From an uncultured bacterium (lineage in GTDB: Bacteria; Vulcanimicrobiota; Xenobia; Xenobiales; Xenobiaceae): a DNA stretch of 64,000 nt. Location: contig CAKUDB010000005.1 of the NCBI GenBank assembly GCA_934644775.1, positions 1-64,000 of the forward strand, in the 5' to 3' direction. Made by a program: the position numbers and the translations under genes. Every line of letters starts with the position of its first letter. Position 1 is the first letter of the stretch. Positions 17,894-27,010 of this stretch are shown in pieces. Under the pieces are notes generated by a model. That model ran no database searches and was not told the DNA's origin. It saw only the letters and a list, made by a program, of their open reading frames with translations.

Positions 17894-18898
17894 GTGAAAA
17901 AAACTAGTCTTCATCGCTACTGTACCGCTCCCATGTTGGGCTTAACCGACCGCCATTTCCGCCAGATAGCCCGCTTTCTCTCTTCCCAAGCGCTTACCTA
18001 CACAGAGTTAGTTCACTCTAATGCTATAACTGTGGGCCAATATAGTCTTAAATTGAGCGATAACGCCCAGGCCGGGCCAGTAGCTTTGCAACTTATCGGT
18101 TGTATTCCCCAAGATCTGGGAGCAGCAGCTGCTAAAGCTAGTCAATACGGCTTTGCCGAAATAAATTTTAATGTCGGCTGTCCCAGCCCCAGGGGAATGA
18201 GTGGCAACTTTGGCCTTTGCCTAATGGATAACGCTCCTCTGGTAGCTGAGTGTATAAAAGCTTGTTGTCAAGCTTCTCCTCTACCGGTAAGCTTAAAATG
18301 TCGCCTGGGCAGCCGCTTCGATTACAGTTGGGATGAATTGTTGCGTTTTATCGACTTAAATGCTACAGCCGGCTGCAGTTGCTTTATCGTCCATGCTCGC
18401 AAAGCCGATATGAATTTAGATACTCGCAAAAATCGCTCTATTCCCCAATTGGAATACGAAAAAGTTTATCGCCTCAAAGAGTTATATCCCGAGCTAGAAT
18501 GGGTTATAAATGGCGATATAAAAGATAACCAACAGGCTTTACAACACTTACAATACGTCGACGGAGTTATGTTAGGCCGCTCACTCTATCACAATATCTA
18601 CCTTTTATCAGAAGTAGATAAGCTATTTTTCGGTATAGACCATCCAATTTTAAGTCGCCGCCAATTTATAGAAGAAAAGGTTATTCCCTACGCCGAAAAA
18701 GGCTTAGCTCAAGGTTTAGCCCTCTCCCATTTTGTGCGCCACATTTTGGGATTATACCAATATCAAAACAAAGCTAACGCCTGGAGGCGCTTTTTGGCCG
18801 AAAATGGCTATAAGCCAGGAGCCGGAATCGAAGTTATTAGACAAGCCCTCAGTATAGTTGAAGAGCCCACTCCAGATCCCGCTCCACTAGATAGGTAA
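17894..18898 (+). CDS. tRNA-dihydrouridine synthase, DusA-like
   Basis: FMN enzyme that reduces uridines in the D-loop of tRNA. The TIM-barrel motifs APMLGLTDRHFR, NFNVGCPSP, GNFGLCLM (with the catalytic Cys) and VINGDIKD/MLGRSLYHN are all present. The spacing resembles DusA rather than DusB. I place the start at GTG 17894 (VKKTSLHRYC), giving 334 residues, close to E. coli DusA. An upstream TTG at 17789 would read through a clear terminator. AAGG lies about 11 bases before the GTG. The exact tRNA position modified is inferred from family resemblance. Confidence 0.88.
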   Translation: MKKTSLHRYCTAPMLGLTDRHFRQIARFLSSQALTYTELVHSNAITVGQYSLKLSDNAQAGPVALQLIGCIPQDLGAAAAKASQYGFAEINFNVGCPSPRGMSGNFGLCLMDNAPLVAECIKACCQASPLPVSLKCRLGSRFDYSWDELLRFIDLNATAGCSCFIVHARKADMNLDTRKNRSIPQLEYEKVYRLKELYPELEWVINGDIKDNQQALQHLQYVDGVMLGRSLYHNIYLLSEVDKLFFGIDHPILSRRQFIEEKVIPYAEKGLAQGLALSHFVRHILGLYQYQNKANAWRRFLAENGYKPGAGIEVIRQALSIVEEPTPDPAPLDR

Positions 18899-18956
18899 AA
18901 AGCTGAAAAAAAAACTTTCCCAAGCAGCACTTAGCTTATCGATTAAAACTTACTGA

Positions 18957-20096
18957 TTAAGAGTTGATTATCTCCAAAATTTTGGGGCCGTACTCTTTAA
19001 TTAGATCGGGAGAGCCTACTTCCAGCTTTTCTAACTCGCTCTGATTCTTGGCCCCCTGGATAACTATTTTTTCTAACATCTTGTTAGTAAGCAAAGCGCT
19101 GTTAATTTTACCAGCTTGGGCATATTTGTTGCGCCAAGAGCGTAGACGCTCAAAGATATGGTGTTGTTTCTCACTAAAATGATGAGCGAATTGCCTATTC
19201 TCTTGGGGCCAACTTATGGGGCCATCCTTTAGACCTTGTTGCACAGCTTGCAAAAGGGAATCGCTCACTTGAGTCATCATTTCCAAATGGCTAGACTTAG
19301 CAAAAAAAATTAATACATCTTCAGTTGTTTCCGGCTCACAATCGGCTAAGCGCACTAACGTGTAATCTGACATAACCCTATAAGGGGCCAAATCGAATTT
19401 ACGGGCTAACTGATCGCGCCAAATATACAAAGATCGCAACACAGAGTAAGAGCGGGCATTGAGATTGCGTACATTCTTAACATTTATCCAATTGTCTGGA
19501 GAAAACTCTTTGTGCTGCAACCGAGCTTTTAAGATGCCCTCGTACATTCGTTCTGCCACACCGACTAAATTAGCCTCTTCTAACTTGGGCAAAAGTAATT
19601 CGCGCAGCTCTATCAAGAAACGAGTGTCGTATCTGGCATAATGATCCATTTCTGGAGGTAGCGGCCGAATCGTCCAATCGGCTCTTTGATACTGTTTGTC
19701 TAAGTCGACGTCAAAATAGAGCTTAATTAAACCAGCCAAACCTTTACTAGGCAAATTTAGTAATTCAGCAGCTACATAAGTATCGAAGATTTGCTTAAAG
19801 ACGATATTACAGTCACGGCGCAAATGAGGCACATCATTATTACCGGCATGGAAGATAGCTATACAATTAGGGTCGTTAAAAATCTCATTTAAGGGAGAAA
19901 TATCTAAATGGAGAGGATCGATTAAGTAGTCAGTATCTTGAGAAGAGAGCTGCACCAAACAAACTTTATCATGATAGTGATAACAGCAATCCATTTCGGT
20001 ATCGATAGCGATAAGTTTTATACCGCGCAATTCTTCAACTAAAGAGTGCAAAGCCTCCGCTGTATCGATAATGGGCGGGGTTAGATGAGAATCCAT
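18957..20096 (-). CDS. rnd: Ribonuclease D-like 3'-5' exonuclease
   Basis: DEDD-family exonuclease that trims tRNA and other RNA 3' ends. ExoI is IDTEMD (Asp32, Glu34), ExoII is HAGNNDVPHL and ExoIII is YARYDTRFL, with the Tyr of the DEDDy subclass. A C-terminal HRDC-like domain follows (LRSLYIWRDQLARKFD). At 379 residues it has the usual length for RNase D. AGAGGATT precedes the ATG. It lies just downstream of tRNA-Leu but is separated from it by a terminator. Confidence 0.9.
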   Translation of the reverse strand: MDSHLTPPIIDTAEALHSLVEELRGIKLIAIDTEMDCCYHYHDKVCLVQLSSQDTDYLIDPLHLDISPLNEIFNDPNCIAIFHAGNNDVPHLRRDCNIVFKQIFDTYVAAELLNLPSKGLAGLIKLYFDVDLDKQYQRADWTIRPLPPEMDHYARYDTRFLIELRELLLPKLEEANLVGVAERMYEGILKARLQHKEFSPDNWINVKNVRNLNARSYSVLRSLYIWRDQLARKFDLAPYRVMSDYTLVRLADCEPETTEDVLIFFAKSSHLEMMTQVSDSLLQAVQQGLKDGPISWPQENRQFAHHFSEKQHHIFERLRSWRNKYAQAGKINSALLTNKMLEKIVIQGAKNQSELEKLEVGSPDLIKEYGPKILEIINS

Positions 20097-20127
20097 GCTC
20101 GAGCAAATCCTCTAAAAGTATCTTTAT

Positions 20128-20163
20128 AAAAAAAATAATCCAAGCGGCTAGGCTGCTTGGATT
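20128..20163 (-). terminator. Terminator downstream of tRNA-Leu
   Basis: AATCCAAGC (20137-20145) and GCTTGGATT (20155-20163) form a 9-bp stem, and on the minus strand a T-run follows at once. Confidence 0.85.
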
Positions 20164-20172
20164 CTTCTCTTA

Positions 20173-20259
20173 TGGTGCCCAGAGCCGGGGTCGAACCGGC
20201 ACTCCCTCGCGGGAACGGGTGTTTGAGACCCGCGCGTCTACCAATTCCGCCATCTAGGC
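20173..20259 (-). tRNA. tRNA-Leu (anticodon CAA)
   Basis: On the minus strand the acceptor GCCTAGA pairs with TCTGGGC, and the gene encodes its own ACCA end. The anticodon stem CGGGT/ACCCG encloses CTCAAAC, so the anticodon is CAA, reading UUG. A long variable arm (TTCCCGCGAGGGAGT) marks a class II tRNA, and the T-arm has GGTTCGACCC. The 5' boundary was chosen over an upstream GCCC that pairs badly past the fourth base. Confidence 0.93.
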
Positions 20260-20321
20260 GGGCAACGACAGTATATTAACCATTTAGCTAACTTCTGTCA
20301 AGAGCTATCTAGAAAAAAAGG

Positions 20322-20355
20322 CTAAAAAAAATAGCAGCCTTGGCCTAGGCTGCTA
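20322..20355 (-). terminator. Terminator of the yacL-ispD operon
   Basis: TAGCAGCCT (20332-20340) and AGGCTGCTA (20347-20355) form a 9-bp stem; the minus-strand product ends in a T8 run. Confidence 0.88.
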
Positions 20356-20363
20356 CTAAGTAG

Positions 20364-20795
20364 CTAAATACCGCTACTATCCCTCTTCCACCATTGCCAA
20401 GAGGGAGTTTTATGATCGAGATTTACCGTAGTGCGATTTAAGTACCACCACCAACGACTGACCGGCGGGTTGTTGATAATTTGGTATTGTTTAAAGTTGG
20501 CATGACCTACTTCCTGAACGAAGATACTAGCTTTAGCCCGCAGTTGTAAATCTAGCTCGCGCACTTTAATCCAGCGACTCTTCAAGTCGATCCCCTTATC
20601 GTTCACTAAAGCATCTAACATATCTTGTACTTCATCACGATAATAAAGAAGCTGAGCGGCCGTGTATTTCAGGCTGCCAATTTGGCTGACATATTTACCG
20701 TAATCAGCTAAAGAAGCATCTAGATACTGGAGCAATTCGGCCGTTTGCAAGCCGTCGTGCTCGCCGCCCTGGTGGCCAACCTCTTCACTAGGCAT
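20364..20795 (-). CDS. Hypothetical protein coupled to ispD
   Basis: I do not recognise this 143-residue soluble protein. The first 25 residues are acidic and Gly-rich. The middle is helical (ELLQYLDASLADYG through QLLYYRDEVQDML), and the C-terminal part is rich in aromatic residues (SRWWWYLNR, SWQWW). It overlaps the end of ispD by 8 bp, and its GGAGGAG ribosome site lies inside ispD, so translation is coupled. A terminator follows directly. The arrangement supports a real gene and the same transcription unit as ispD, but gives no function. Confidence 0.7.
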   Translation of the reverse strand: MPSEEVGHQGGEHDGLQTAELLQYLDASLADYGKYVSQIGSLKYTAAQLLYYRDEVQDMLDALVNDKGIDLKSRWIKVRELDLQLRAKASIFVQEVGHANFKQYQIINNPPVSRWWWYLNRTTVNLDHKTPSWQWWKRDSSGI

Positions 20796-21651
20796 ACATC
20801 TCCTCCAGTAAACGTCCGGCTATAGTTATATCATCTACTGTAGTTATTTTTAAGTTGGTATATTCACCAGGTAAAACTAATACTCTACCCCCACAGCGCT
20901 CTACCAAACTGGCGTCGTCGGTACCTAAGAAGCCGCTATGTTCGGCTTGCTCGTAAGCCTGGAGCAAGGCCTCAAAGCGGAACATTTGTGGAGTCTGTAT
21001 AGCCCTCAATTCGCTGCGCTTCAAAGTATCATGGACACAACCAAACTGATCTACCCGCTTAATAGTATCCTTAACAGCTACGCCAGGGATTACTCCCCAA
21101 ACAGAATCTTCACCTTGAGTTCCCGCTTTAGCATCTTTCCCCCACAAACCGCTCTTAGTTAATCCATCGTAGCTTAAATCTTGGCTAATACTTAAATTCT
21201 TTTCCAACTCCAGCCAATCTTCATAACTAAACGGAGTATCGACTTGGCTAAAGTATTTATGATCGGGTAAAGTACCCCGCAATAGATTGGCATATAAGTT
21301 GGAGACTAACTTTTCTGTGACCAAGGGGCGAGCTCCGTCGTGGATAGCCACAAAGCGACATGGAGTAGAGCGCAAGAACTCTAAAGCTATCTTTATAGAA
21401 TCTTGACGCTCTTTTCCACCTTCAACTACGGTGAAAAGCTTATTGCTAGCGTATTCTTCGCACAAATGGCGATATTCTTTCAAGCAATTGGCCGAAGCGG
21501 TGACAACGATGCGATCGACAAAATCGAGACCGTTAAATAATCCTAAAGTGTGAGCCAAAACCGGCTTATTTCCTAAAGGCAGCAGTAATTTATTGATTCC
21601 GCCCATACGTCTACTGCTTCCAGCAGCAGTAATAATCACACTTAGAGACAT
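20788..21651 (-). CDS. ispD: 2-C-methyl-D-erythritol 4-phosphate cytidylyltransferase
   Basis: Third step of the MEP pathway to isoprenoids: joins CTP and methylerythritol phosphate. The CTP-binding loop AAGSSRRMGGINK, IHDGARPLV, IQTPQMF and TDDASLVE are intact. At 287 residues it is about 55 longer than usual. The extra block (about residues 127-185, with PDHKYFSQVDTPFSYEDW) interrupts the point where family members go directly from the DGARP helix to the IPVTDTLK-type strand (here GVIPGVAVKDTIKR). The frame is intact across the insert, so it looks like a true insertion. Downstream of yacL, 40 bp apart. Confidence 0.92.
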   Translation of the reverse strand: MSLSVIITAAGSSRRMGGINKLLLPLGNKPVLAHTLGLFNGLDFVDRIVVTASANCLKEYRHLCEEYASNKLFTVVEGGKERQDSIKIALEFLRSTPCRFVAIHDGARPLVTEKLVSNLYANLLRGTLPDHKYFSQVDTPFSYEDWLELEKNLSISQDLSYDGLTKSGLWGKDAKAGTQGEDSVWGVIPGVAVKDTIKRVDQFGCVHDTLKRSELRAIQTPQMFRFEALLQAYEQAEHSGFLGTDDASLVERCGGRVLVLPGEYTNLKITTVDDITIAGRLLEEMYA

Positions 21652-21691
21652 ATCTTTTTTTCACACCCTTTTGGTTTTTTTTACATAAAAG

Positions 21692-22804
21692 CTAATTGGT
21701 AGAGGTAGAGTCTGAATGAGCGGCACTGCCCTTTTTCCCCAAACAATGGCTAAAGAACATACGACCGGCAGCAGTTTGGACTATCGAAGCTATTTCCACA
21801 TCGACCATATCACCTACATAACGGCGTCCACCTTCTATAACTACCATAGTGCCATCATCGAGATAACCTACCCCTTGGCCAACTTCTTTACCGGCCTTAA
21901 TAACCTTTATACTCATAGTCTCACCGGCAATAACAACCGGCTTCAGAGCACTGGTTAAAACATTGACATTGAGGACTTTTATCCCCTGTACGGCAGCGAC
22001 TTTAGCTAAGTTAAAATCGGTAGTACATAAATGGGCTGGCAATTCCAAAGCCAGCTGTATAAGTTTAGCATCTACGCCGTGTTCAGAAAAGTCACGATTG
22101 AGAATTTCAATATCGTCGGCTTTACGTAAATCATTAAGCAAATCGAGGCCGCGGCGTCCTCGGTTACGTTTAAGCATATCTTCCGAATCGGCTAAAGTTT
22201 GTAATTCTTGCAAAACAAAACGCGGTACGACGATAGTTCCGTCCAAAAAGCCAGAATCACGCAACATAACAATACGCCCGTCAATAATGGCACTAGTATC
22301 GAGCAAAACGATTCGGGAAGGAGCAAAACTATTGACTGAAACGGCTTTACCTAAACCGTGTACGTAAACTAATTGGCTGCCAAACCAAGCCCCCAAAGTA
22401 CCACAAAAGATAGTATCAACCACAATAGACATAGGCCCTAAGTAATTGCCTATAATCGGAATAGCGTTAAAAGAAACTTTTTCTAAAGCTAAATTTACAA
22501 AAAAAGCTACAATTAGACCGAACAACAGTCCGATAGAGCCCATGAGAACTTCTTGGACGGGAAGCTTCTTTAGAGTAGAAGCTAAGGCTATCACGGCCTT
22601 CATTACTAAGAAAGTACATATTGGAGCCAAAATGTAACCGATTACAACGCCCATTAGGATCATAGCCACCCAGTTGCTCCATAACAAACTCTGTGGCAAC
22701 CCTTGGGCAAAGAAACGCTCTGTGTGGGTAGAGAGGCTATAGCCGCACAATCCACCAAAAATAATTAAAATTACGTAGAAAAGCCGAAGTAAAAATTTTT
22801 CCAT
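21692..22804 (-). CDS. PIN/TRAM domain membrane protein, YacL-type
   Basis: Four hydrophobic segments occupy the first 150 residues. A PIN nuclease-like domain follows with acidic residues in VLLDTSAIIDG (Asp169, Asp175) and LQELQTLAD, then a TRAM RNA-binding domain (about 295-355, GQGVGYLDDGTMVVIEGG). This is the YacL family, commonly next to ispD in Gram-positive genomes; its RNA target is unknown. GGAGG lies upstream of the ATG with somewhat long spacing. It heads the operon yacL-ispD-unknown. Confidence 0.88.
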   Translation of the reverse strand: MEKFLLRLFYVILIIFGGLCGYSLSTHTERFFAQGLPQSLLWSNWVAMILMGVVIGYILAPICTFLVMKAVIALASTLKKLPVQEVLMGSIGLLFGLIVAFFVNLALEKVSFNAIPIIGNYLGPMSIVVDTIFCGTLGAWFGSQLVYVHGLGKAVSVNSFAPSRIVLLDTSAIIDGRIVMLRDSGFLDGTIVVPRFVLQELQTLADSEDMLKRNRGRRGLDLLNDLRKADDIEILNRDFSEHGVDAKLIQLALELPAHLCTTDFNLAKVAAVQGIKVLNVNVLTSALKPVVIAGETMSIKVIKAGKEVGQGVGYLDDGTMVVIEGGRRYVGDMVDVEIASIVQTAAGRMFFSHCLGKKGSAAHSDSTSTN

Positions 22805-22888
22805 GGAGTTTTTTCCGTCCTCCGGACGCTACCTACCTAAAAAGAGAGAGCTTACTCTATATTAGAAAGGGAGTGCCCTAGGGAAAAG

Positions 22889-22909
22889 GGCTGAATCAGA
22901 GACTCAGCC
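22889..22909 (-). terminator. Terminator of argS
   Basis: GGCTGA and TCAGCC form a short stem just past the argS stop; the minus-strand tail is CTTTTCCC. Moderate strength. Confidence 0.55.
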
Positions 22910-22930
22910 GGAAAAGCCTATAATAAAAAG

Positions 22931-24712
22931 CTACATTCGCTCAACAGTCTTCAAGCCCAGTAAACCTAATCCTAATTGGAGCACCCGAGCCGTTTCCGAG
23001 CAAATAGTTAAACGAGAGTTGCCAATATTAGCTTCAGAAGCCGACAGAACGGGACAATTCTCGTAGAACTTCATATATAAACCAGACAACGTATAAAGAT
23101 AGTCACATAACAAATTGAGCCTCCAACCGTCGGCCACTTGAACAATAATTTCGTTAAAACGAGCCAATTGCAAGAGCAAGCGCCTCTCGGCAGGATGGGA
23201 AATAATAATTTTACCTAAAGTAAACTGGCCGGCCTTGCGCACGATAGAGCGAATCCTGGCATAGGCGTAAAGTAAATAAGGGGCGGTATTCCCTTCCATA
23301 GCCAACATTTTGTCAAAACTGAAAACATAATCGCTCAAACGATTCTGAGAAAGATCAGCGTATTTTACAGCACCAATACCTACAGCTTCGGCAATCTCCT
23401 CAATTTCAGCCTGGCTAAACTCTCGCCCTTTACCAACCTGGATATTGCGACGAGCTATATCTACCGCTTCTTGCAATAGATCGGCCAAATGGATATTGCG
23501 TCCGGCTCTGGTCTTTAAGGGCTTATTGTCCTGACCTAATACCGATCCGAAAGGCACATGCTCCAGCTTAGTATCTCCTACCCAACCCGCCATATTACCA
23601 GCGGCAAAGAACATCTTAAAGTGTAAGCTTTGACGCAAGTCGGTAGTATAGATAATCCACTTAGCTTGCAATTTTTGAGTGCGGTAGCGCAAGCAAGCCA
23701 AATCGGTAGTGGCATATAAGTAAGCGCCGTCAGTCTTCTGAATAATTAGAGGCAGAGGTTCACCTTCAGGATTAGCAAACATAGGCGAGCCGTCCTCTTT
23801 ATACATAAAGACACAAACAGCTCCTTGGTTTTTTACTACCTCCATAGGGCGGCTGCCAGCAGGAAAGCGCTTTTGCAAATCGGCCACAATTTCAGGCAAC
23901 ATGGGATTATAGAAACTTTCGCCAACTACATCTTCTCGAGTAAGTAGAACATTGAGTCTGGCATAAAGTTTATAAATGTGCTCTAAAGATTTATCGACAA
24001 TACAACGCCAAACGCGCAAAGTTTCAGGATCGCCCTGATGTAAAGCCACAACCCTAGCTCGAGAAAGCTCTCTAAAATGCTCGTCTTCCTGGGCCAAAGT
24101 CTGACTCTCACGATATAAAGCTTCTAAATCGCTAAGATCAGCCTCTTCACAATCTACTTTGGCATGATCCATAATCCAAGCACAAAGTAAACCGAACTGA
24201 GTGCCCCAATCTCCGACATGGTTGTCACGTCTGACGTCGTATCCCAAATAGCCCAAAATACGACAAACGGCGTCGCCGATAATGGTACTGCGCAAGTGGC
24301 CTACATGAAGTTGCTTAGAGACATTGGGACAAGAATAATCGACAATAACTTTCTTCTCTTGCTTATCCTGAACTTGGCTGATATTTTTCAGCATATCGCT
24401 TAAAATGTGGTCTTGCAAAGTAATATTAACAAATCCGGGGCCAGCCACTTCACAAGAGGCGATAATAGGCTCTTGACCATTTTGCTGAGCGATTCTTTGA
24501 TCTATTTCCTTAAAAGCTTGAGCTAACTGCTGACCAATTTGGCGTGGATTCATCTTCAAACGCTTAGAAAGGCCCATAGCCGCATTACATTGGTAATCGC
24601 CATGCTTTTCGTCTTTAGTGGGCATGAGCAAAGGCAAAGCGTCTTCTAATCCTAATTTTTCTTTAATGGCTAAACTTATAATATTTTCTAATTTAGAAGC
24701 CAGAGTAATCAC
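22931..24712 (-). CDS. argS: Arginyl-tRNA synthetase
   Basis: Class I synthetase charging tRNA-Arg. The N-terminal additional domain (KHGDYQCNAAM) precedes the Rossmann fold with HVGH (residues 136-139 within SKQLHVGHLRST). GDWGTQFG follows, then a KMSKS-region equivalent KPLKTRAG and the C-terminal anticodon-binding domain (EGNTAPYLLYAYARIRSI). At 593 residues the length is normal. The start is GTG with AGAGGAGG upstream, a strong ribosome site. Single-gene unit. Confidence 0.97.
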   Translation of the reverse strand: MITLASKLENIISLAIKEKLGLEDALPLLMPTKDEKHGDYQCNAAMGLSKRLKMNPRQIGQQLAQAFKEIDQRIAQQNGQEPIIASCEVAGPGFVNITLQDHILSDMLKNISQVQDKQEKKVIVDYSCPNVSKQLHVGHLRSTIIGDAVCRILGYLGYDVRRDNHVGDWGTQFGLLCAWIMDHAKVDCEEADLSDLEALYRESQTLAQEDEHFRELSRARVVALHQGDPETLRVWRCIVDKSLEHIYKLYARLNVLLTREDVVGESFYNPMLPEIVADLQKRFPAGSRPMEVVKNQGAVCVFMYKEDGSPMFANPEGEPLPLIIQKTDGAYLYATTDLACLRYRTQKLQAKWIIYTTDLRQSLHFKMFFAAGNMAGWVGDTKLEHVPFGSVLGQDNKPLKTRAGRNIHLADLLQEAVDIARRNIQVGKGREFSQAEIEEIAEAVGIGAVKYADLSQNRLSDYVFSFDKMLAMEGNTAPYLLYAYARIRSIVRKAGQFTLGKIIISHPAERRLLLQLARFNEIIVQVADGWRLNLLCDYLYTLSGLYMKFYENCPVLSASEANIGNSRLTICSETARVLQLGLGLLGLKTVERM

Positions 24713-25027
24713 AGAAAAACCTCCTCTAGAGAGCGACTATCGACACAATTGACATAAAACATACTCAATGGACAGCCAACTTTTCTAAGCAGAACCTCCC
24801 CCTCCTCTTTTTGGCCAAGAGTAAATTGCCTCTATTTAGGGAAAAAATAGTCCTTTTTCTCCTACTGAAAAAGTGAGCACTAACTGGGGCCTTCTTGATC
24901 TTAACTATTTTTGTTGATACACTAAAAATTCACGACAAGTATGCGCTAAATCTGGGCGGTTTTTTTATCTAACCGTTAGGCTCTTTTAATCGTACTTTTG
25001 TCGTTTCTCTTTCCAAAGGATAGCCCC
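24713..25027. other. Divergent intergenic region, argS / MFS transporter
   Basis: About 315 AT-rich bases with no gene. I see only a weak CTATTT/AAATAG hairpin (24831-24849) and poor promoter-like hexamers (TTGATA at 24914). No T-box or riboswitch pattern is recognisable in front of argS. Confidence 0.5.
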
Positions 25028-26317
25028 ATGAAATTTTTGAATGATATGTTTCGGGCTTTAAAGCACCAAAATTATCGCTATTTTTTCACAGGCCAGATAT
25101 TCTCTTTAATTGGCATGTGGATGCAAAGTTTGGCCCTATCTTGGCTGATTTTCAGACTTACAGGCTCTCACCAAGCCCTTGGTTTAGTCAACTTTTGTAA
25201 CCAATTGCCGGTACTTTGTTTAGTTATTTTTGGCGGCATTGTAGCTGATCGTTGCGATAAAAAAGCTATTTTGCTGCGTACCCAGTCGACTTGTATGTTT
25301 TTGGCAGCCGCTCTAGCTGTACTTACTTTATACGGCCACCCTCAAGTATGGCATCTTTATGTCTTTGCTTTTGGGTTCGGCTTAACTCAAGCTTTTGATA
25401 TGCCCGCCCGTCAAGCTTTTGTCGTGGAACTAGTCGGTAAAGAAGATTTGCCCAACGCTATTGTGCTCAACTCTTCACTTATTAACGGAGCTCGCCTGAT
25501 AGGGCCTGCCGTAGCGGGCCTAATTGTCGATTGGGTCGGCGAAGGTTGGTGTTTTGCCGCCAATTCAGCCAGCTATATAGGGGTACTTTTGGGCTTGCTA
25601 GCTATCCACAACACAAAAAAAGCCATTCCTACCTCAGGTGATCCGATCCACAACTTAAAAGAGGGATTCAATTTTATCGTCCACAGTTTTCCGCTGACAG
25701 TTTTGCTTATTATGCTCGGCTCGCTCAGCTTATTAGCCAGTGCCCAAGTAGTTCTGATGCCAGCTGTGGCCAAGGAAATTTTGCACGGCCAAGCCAACAC
25801 TATGGGCTACTTAATGTCTATGTCCGGTATCGGCGCTCTAGTAGGAGCTTTACTTTTAGCCTTAAAAAGATCTATACGTAATATGGAAAAGTTGATCGCT
25901 TTTTGTATGATCTTATGCGGCGTTTGTTTTATACTCTTTGGCCATTCTACCAATTTAACTTGGTCGCTTATTTTAATGTTGCCCGTAGGTTTTAGCATTA
26001 TGGGCCAAATGGCTTCTTCCAATACACTGGTACAAAGTTTGGTCCCCGATCAAATGCGCGGCCGGATTATGTCTTTCCACGCCATGATGTTTATGGGCGG
26101 TGCTCCTCTAGGCGCTCTGCTTTCGGGAATAAGTGCTGACGAGCTCGGCATACCGGCCACTTTTACTATAGCCGGACTGTGTATGATAGCTATCGGCACT
26201 ATTTTTTGTTTCCAATTGCGCCGTTATCGCATACTGGCTTCCCGCCAGATTACTCTTACAGAGCGCCTCAATACTTTACAAATGAGTTACCAACGAGTGG
26301 GCGAAACTTTAGGCTAA
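25028..26317 (+). CDS. MFS transporter (EntS/MFS_3-type exporter)
   Basis: Inner-membrane major facilitator with about 12 hydrophobic segments in 429 residues. The start is placed at ATG 25028 (MKFLNDMFRALKHQNYRYFF), preceded by AAAGGAT. A TTG 10 codons earlier has no ribosome site. The motif A-like loop GGIVADRCDKKAILLRTQ between the second and third helices, and FDMPARQAFVVELV, are typical of the EntS-like group. That group includes siderophore and drug exporters. There is no siderophore gene nearby, so the cargo is unknown. Confidence 0.85.
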   Translation: MKFLNDMFRALKHQNYRYFFTGQIFSLIGMWMQSLALSWLIFRLTGSHQALGLVNFCNQLPVLCLVIFGGIVADRCDKKAILLRTQSTCMFLAAALAVLTLYGHPQVWHLYVFAFGFGLTQAFDMPARQAFVVELVGKEDLPNAIVLNSSLINGARLIGPAVAGLIVDWVGEGWCFAANSASYIGVLLGLLAIHNTKKAIPTSGDPIHNLKEGFNFIVHSFPLTVLLIMLGSLSLLASAQVVLMPAVAKEILHGQANTMGYLMSMSGIGALVGALLLALKRSIRNMEKLIAFCMILCGVCFILFGHSTNLTWSLILMLPVGFSIMGQMASSNTLVQSLVPDQMRGRIMSFHAMMFMGGAPLGALLSGISADELGIPATFTIAGLCMIAIGTIFCFQLRRYRILASRQITLTERLNTLQMSYQRVGETLG

Positions 26318-26348
26318 TAAACCTTCGCCTAAAACAAACTACAGCCGT

Positions 26349-26873
26349 CTATTTTTTAACTTCTTCAGCTTCTCCATCAGGTTGTACAGCTGTACAGAAT
26401 TTGCAACGTCTGGCTTTAATGGGAATCTCACTTAAGCATTCAGGACAAACTTTCACAGTAGGAGAAGCTTTTTCTTCAGCTTCTTTTTTAGCTGTCAACA
26501 TAGAGACAACTTTTATTACCAAAAATAGACAGAAACCGATAATTAGAAAGTTGATAACTTCGTTGATAAAGCTACCGTAAGCGATAACTGGAATGCCTTT
26601 GGCCCGCACTTGGGCTAAGGGCATACTCATTAACTGTTGCATAGTCTCCAATCCCTCGCCAGGATTGAGAAACTTGTTAGGATCGGTAATTAAAGGGATG
26701 TGTAAATCGGCAAAATTGAGATGGCCCATTAAAACACCGATCGGAGGCATCAAAATATCACTAGTTAAAGATGATACAATCTTACCGAAAGCGCCGCCGA
26801 TAATTACACCGATAGACATATCCAGAACGTTGCCTCTGGCAATAAAACTTTTAAATTCGTCAATAAAACCCAT
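26349..26873 (-). CDS. mscL: Large-conductance mechanosensitive channel with zinc-ribbon tail
   Basis: Opens under membrane tension to release solutes during hypo-osmotic shock. The N-terminus (MGFIDEFKSFIARGNVLDMSIG) and two transmembrane helices, with IIGGAFGKIVSSLTSDILMP, are classic MscL. The periplasmic loop is somewhat long. After the second helix, an acidic-basic linker leads to a four-cysteine ribbon, Cys143-x2-Cys146 and Cys157-x2-Cys160 (VCPECLSEIP, CKFCTAV), in the cytoplasm. Such tails occur in some MscL proteins and may bind metal; no role is proven. Convergent with the MFS gene. Confidence 0.95.
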   Translation of the reverse strand: MGFIDEFKSFIARGNVLDMSIGVIIGGAFGKIVSSLTSDILMPPIGVLMGHLNFADLHIPLITDPNKFLNPGEGLETMQQLMSMPLAQVRAKGIPVIAYGSFINEVINFLIIGFCLFLVIKVVSMLTAKKEAEEKASPTVKVCPECLSEIPIKARRCKFCTAVQPDGEAEEVKK

Positions 26874-26922
26874 TTATAGATACCAACTTCTTTATTAAAT
26901 ATCGTTTAAGCTACAAACAAAA

Positions 26923-26994
26923 AAATACATCCTCCTTCCGCCTAAACCGGATAGCTTATAACCTATTCAATCCAAGCGAAAGCAGAATGTATTT
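26923..26994 (-). terminator. Long-stem terminator of the pseudouridine synthase operon
   Basis: AAATACAT (26923-26930) and ATGTATTT (26987-26994) close a stem that continues inward with three mismatches (CCTCCTTCCGC against GCGAAAGCAGA). On the minus strand the stem is followed by a T7 run. Confidence 0.75.
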
Positions 26995-27010
26995 ACTCAC
27001 CAAAAAACTA

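Noticed and set aside
20260..20265. Alternative 5' end for tRNA-Leu at the upstream GCCC
   Set aside because: Only four acceptor pairs form. GCCTAGA pairs fully with TCTGGGC (one wobble), so the end is 20259.
24713..25027. T-box leader in front of argS
   Set aside because: No T-box sequence or specifier-loop architecture could be found on the minus strand.
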